Of a stretch of DNA of 64,000 nucleotides, positions 62,949 to 64,000 are shown one piece after another. Under the pieces are notes generated by a model. That model was not told the DNA's origin, searched no databases, and saw only the letters and a list, made by a program, of their open reading frames with translations. The position numbers and the translations under genes were made by a program. How positions within the stretch are numbered: the stretch's first letter is position 1; every line of letters starts with the position of its first letter. The stretch is from the NCBI GenBank assembly GCA_016705005.1, contig JADIZB010000038.1, forward strand, positions 124,001 through 188,000, given 5' to 3'. Origin of the DNA: Bacteroidales bacterium (GTDB lineage: Bacteria > Bacteroidota > Bacteroidia > Bacteroidales > Lentimicrobiaceae).

Positions 62949-63956
62949 TTATTTAACCCTAAGCCGTTTGCCTACGGTAAGCTTCTTTTTCGCTGAAATC
63001 CCGTTAAGCTTGCAGATCTTATTCACGGTAGTTTTATACCGGAGGGCAATCGCATATAGGGTGTCGCCTGATTTAATGGTATGATATTTAGCTGTAACAG
63101 CTTGTGACTGCCCGCCTGTACTACTGTTACCTGAACCCTGGGTTGATGAAGCATTGGGAGTGCTTTTTTTCCGGCTGAAGAAATCTTTATCAACGATAAG
63201 CGTATCCTTCAGAACACAGAAATTATTGAAATCGATAATCTTGTTCGGGTTAAAATGCTCGCCCAGATAACGGGTTTCAAAATGAAGGTGGGTGGTGGTA
63301 GCCCTACCAGTCCTGCCACCCAATCCGATTACATCCCCGGCTCTGACTTCCTGATTAACAGATACAAGTATTTTTGAAAGATGACCATAAACTGTTTCAA
63401 GTCCATTGGTATGTCTGATAACAACCATTTTCCCATAGCCGCTCATCACCCTGGCAATTCTGACCTTCCCCGTGAAGGCTGTGCGGATGGTATCTCCGTT
63501 TTCCAGTTTAATGTCCATCCCGGCATGGAATCTTCGTCCCCTGGGGCCATAGGGAGATATGACCTTTCCCTTGAAGGGGAAGCAGAATTTCCCCTCAGCC
63601 GGATCATTGAGCAGTATGATTCTGGGCTCAGCCAGCGTTGAAAGATCGGTACGTCCTGTTCTGATATACAGGGTATCCCACCTGTCGCTGTTAACTACCG
63701 CTGAAGGTACAAACATGATATCTTCGGGAACAAAGCTCTTTTCAGTATCTTCATCAAGATTCTCATCTTCAGGTATAATCTCCTCAAAGGAGGAATCATA
63801 GTCAAAGCCACCGGGTCCTATCTTCGTTGTGTCATCCGGGTAGAAAAAATCAGTCGTATCAATGACAAATCCCTGAGTATGACCCGAAGATGCGATGATA
63901 GCGACGAATAAAACCAACAACAGGCTTCTGACAATATATTTGATACGAAGATTCAT
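62949..63956 (-). CDS. M23 family metallopeptidase with C-terminal LysM domain
   Basis: 335 residues, signal peptide 1-28. An acidic low-complexity segment (40-80) is followed by the M23 LytM-like domain (about 125-240) with the zinc ligands His144 and Asp148 (HAGMD) and His225 in HLH (223-225), plus YGHLS. A Ser/Gly/Thr-rich linker leads to a LysM domain (290-335, YHTIKSGDTLYAIALRYKTT). All catalytic residues are present, so it is probably an active cell-wall endopeptidase bound to peptidoglycan through LysM, acting in wall growth or division. Confidence 0.94.
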   Translation of the reverse strand: MNLRIKYIVRSLLLVLFVAIIASSGHTQGFVIDTTDFFYPDDTTKIGPGGFDYDSSFEEIIPEDENLDEDTEKSFVPEDIMFVPSAVVNSDRWDTLYIRTGRTDLSTLAEPRIILLNDPAEGKFCFPFKGKVISPYGPRGRRFHAGMDIKLENGDTIRTAFTGKVRIARVMSGYGKMVVIRHTNGLETVYGHLSKILVSVNQEVRAGDVIGLGGRTGRATTTHLHFETRYLGEHFNPNKIIDFNNFCVLKDTLIVDKDFFSRKKSTPNASSTQGSGNSSTGGQSQAVTAKYHTIKSGDTLYAIALRYKTTVNKICKLNGISAKKKLTVGKRLRVK

Positions 63957-63988
63957 TTCCGGAATTAATTCAATACAGTGGCTGTTTG

Positions 63989-63996
63989 CAAAAATA
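63989..63996 (-). promoter_or_regulatory. Minus-strand TATTTTTG promoter element
   Basis: CAAAAATA on the plus strand is an exact TAnnTTTG on the minus strand, 32 nt before the M23 gene start. The -33 position is outside the window. Confidence 0.5.
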
Positions 63997-64000
63997 GTCA

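Overview
The window looks like the chromosome of a Bacteroidota bacterium, probably an anaerobic or microaerophilic Bacteroidales-type lineage. The evidence is BACON repeats, a type IX secretion (T9SS) C-terminal domain, a gingipain-family protease, a TonB receptor next to a DUF4249 lipoprotein, TlpA/DUF4369, GWxTD and LVIVD-repeat proteins, the [FeFe]-hydrogenase maturase HydE, and TAnnTTTG promoter elements. No rRNA, tRNA, CRISPR array or intact insertion sequence was seen. The species cannot be named from the sequence.

Region 1 (1-40926, all on +) is the unusual part: nine consecutive, very large, modular secreted proteins. Eight of them end in the same module of about 190 residues, called the terminal module below. 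It runs from K(T/I)LNL..LEGLY to a VKHRNSIETT motif and two dockerin-like calcium loops (DxNxDGxxDxxD), and stops at DNNQFxFVG..P. Four proteins also carry a cohesin-like module of about 180 residues (start SEFLLTIQN). In three of these it sits beside a terminal module. In the ninth (36871-40926) it is near the N-terminus of a protein that ends instead in a classical T9SS sorting domain. The cargo is varied: two large beta-propeller adhesins with BACON repeats, a C25 gingipain-like protease, two PKD/CUB/GEVED proteins (one with a BNR/Asp-box propeller), a non-catalytic protein with putative glycan-binding repeats, a GH13 amylase with the same repeats, and a lectin-like/Ig protein broken by frameshifts. 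The reading offered as inference is a surface-displayed, calcium-dependent multiprotein system for capturing and degrading polymers, or a family sharing a non-canonical sorting tag.

Region 2 (40927-43568) holds a strong terminator, an intergenic stretch with a dispersed repeat of a type often mistaken for genes, and a divergent pair: a GH63-like glycosidase (-) and a NrtR/AraR-type Nudix-fold regulator (+).

Region 3 (44394-53233) is housekeeping: a conserved hypothetical protein with acylphosphatase, the tRNA-modifying methyltransferase MnmD, a frameshifted lipoprotein, a DnaQ-fold exonuclease, a secreted FKBP isomerase, a TlpA-like thioredoxin, the replicative helicase DnaB, and a conserved Bacteroidota protein usually mislabelled asparagine synthetase B.

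Region 4 (53295-64000) contains a TonB-dependent receptor with its DUF4249 lipoprotein, then on the minus strand dihydrofolate reductase, thymidylate synthase, an LVIVD-repeat T9SS protein, HydE, a GWxTD lipoprotein and an M23/LysM endopeptidase. Two genes (31873-36606 and 45929-47225) have broken frames. The breaks lie in short homopolymer runs, so sequencing error and genuine decay cannot be told apart here.
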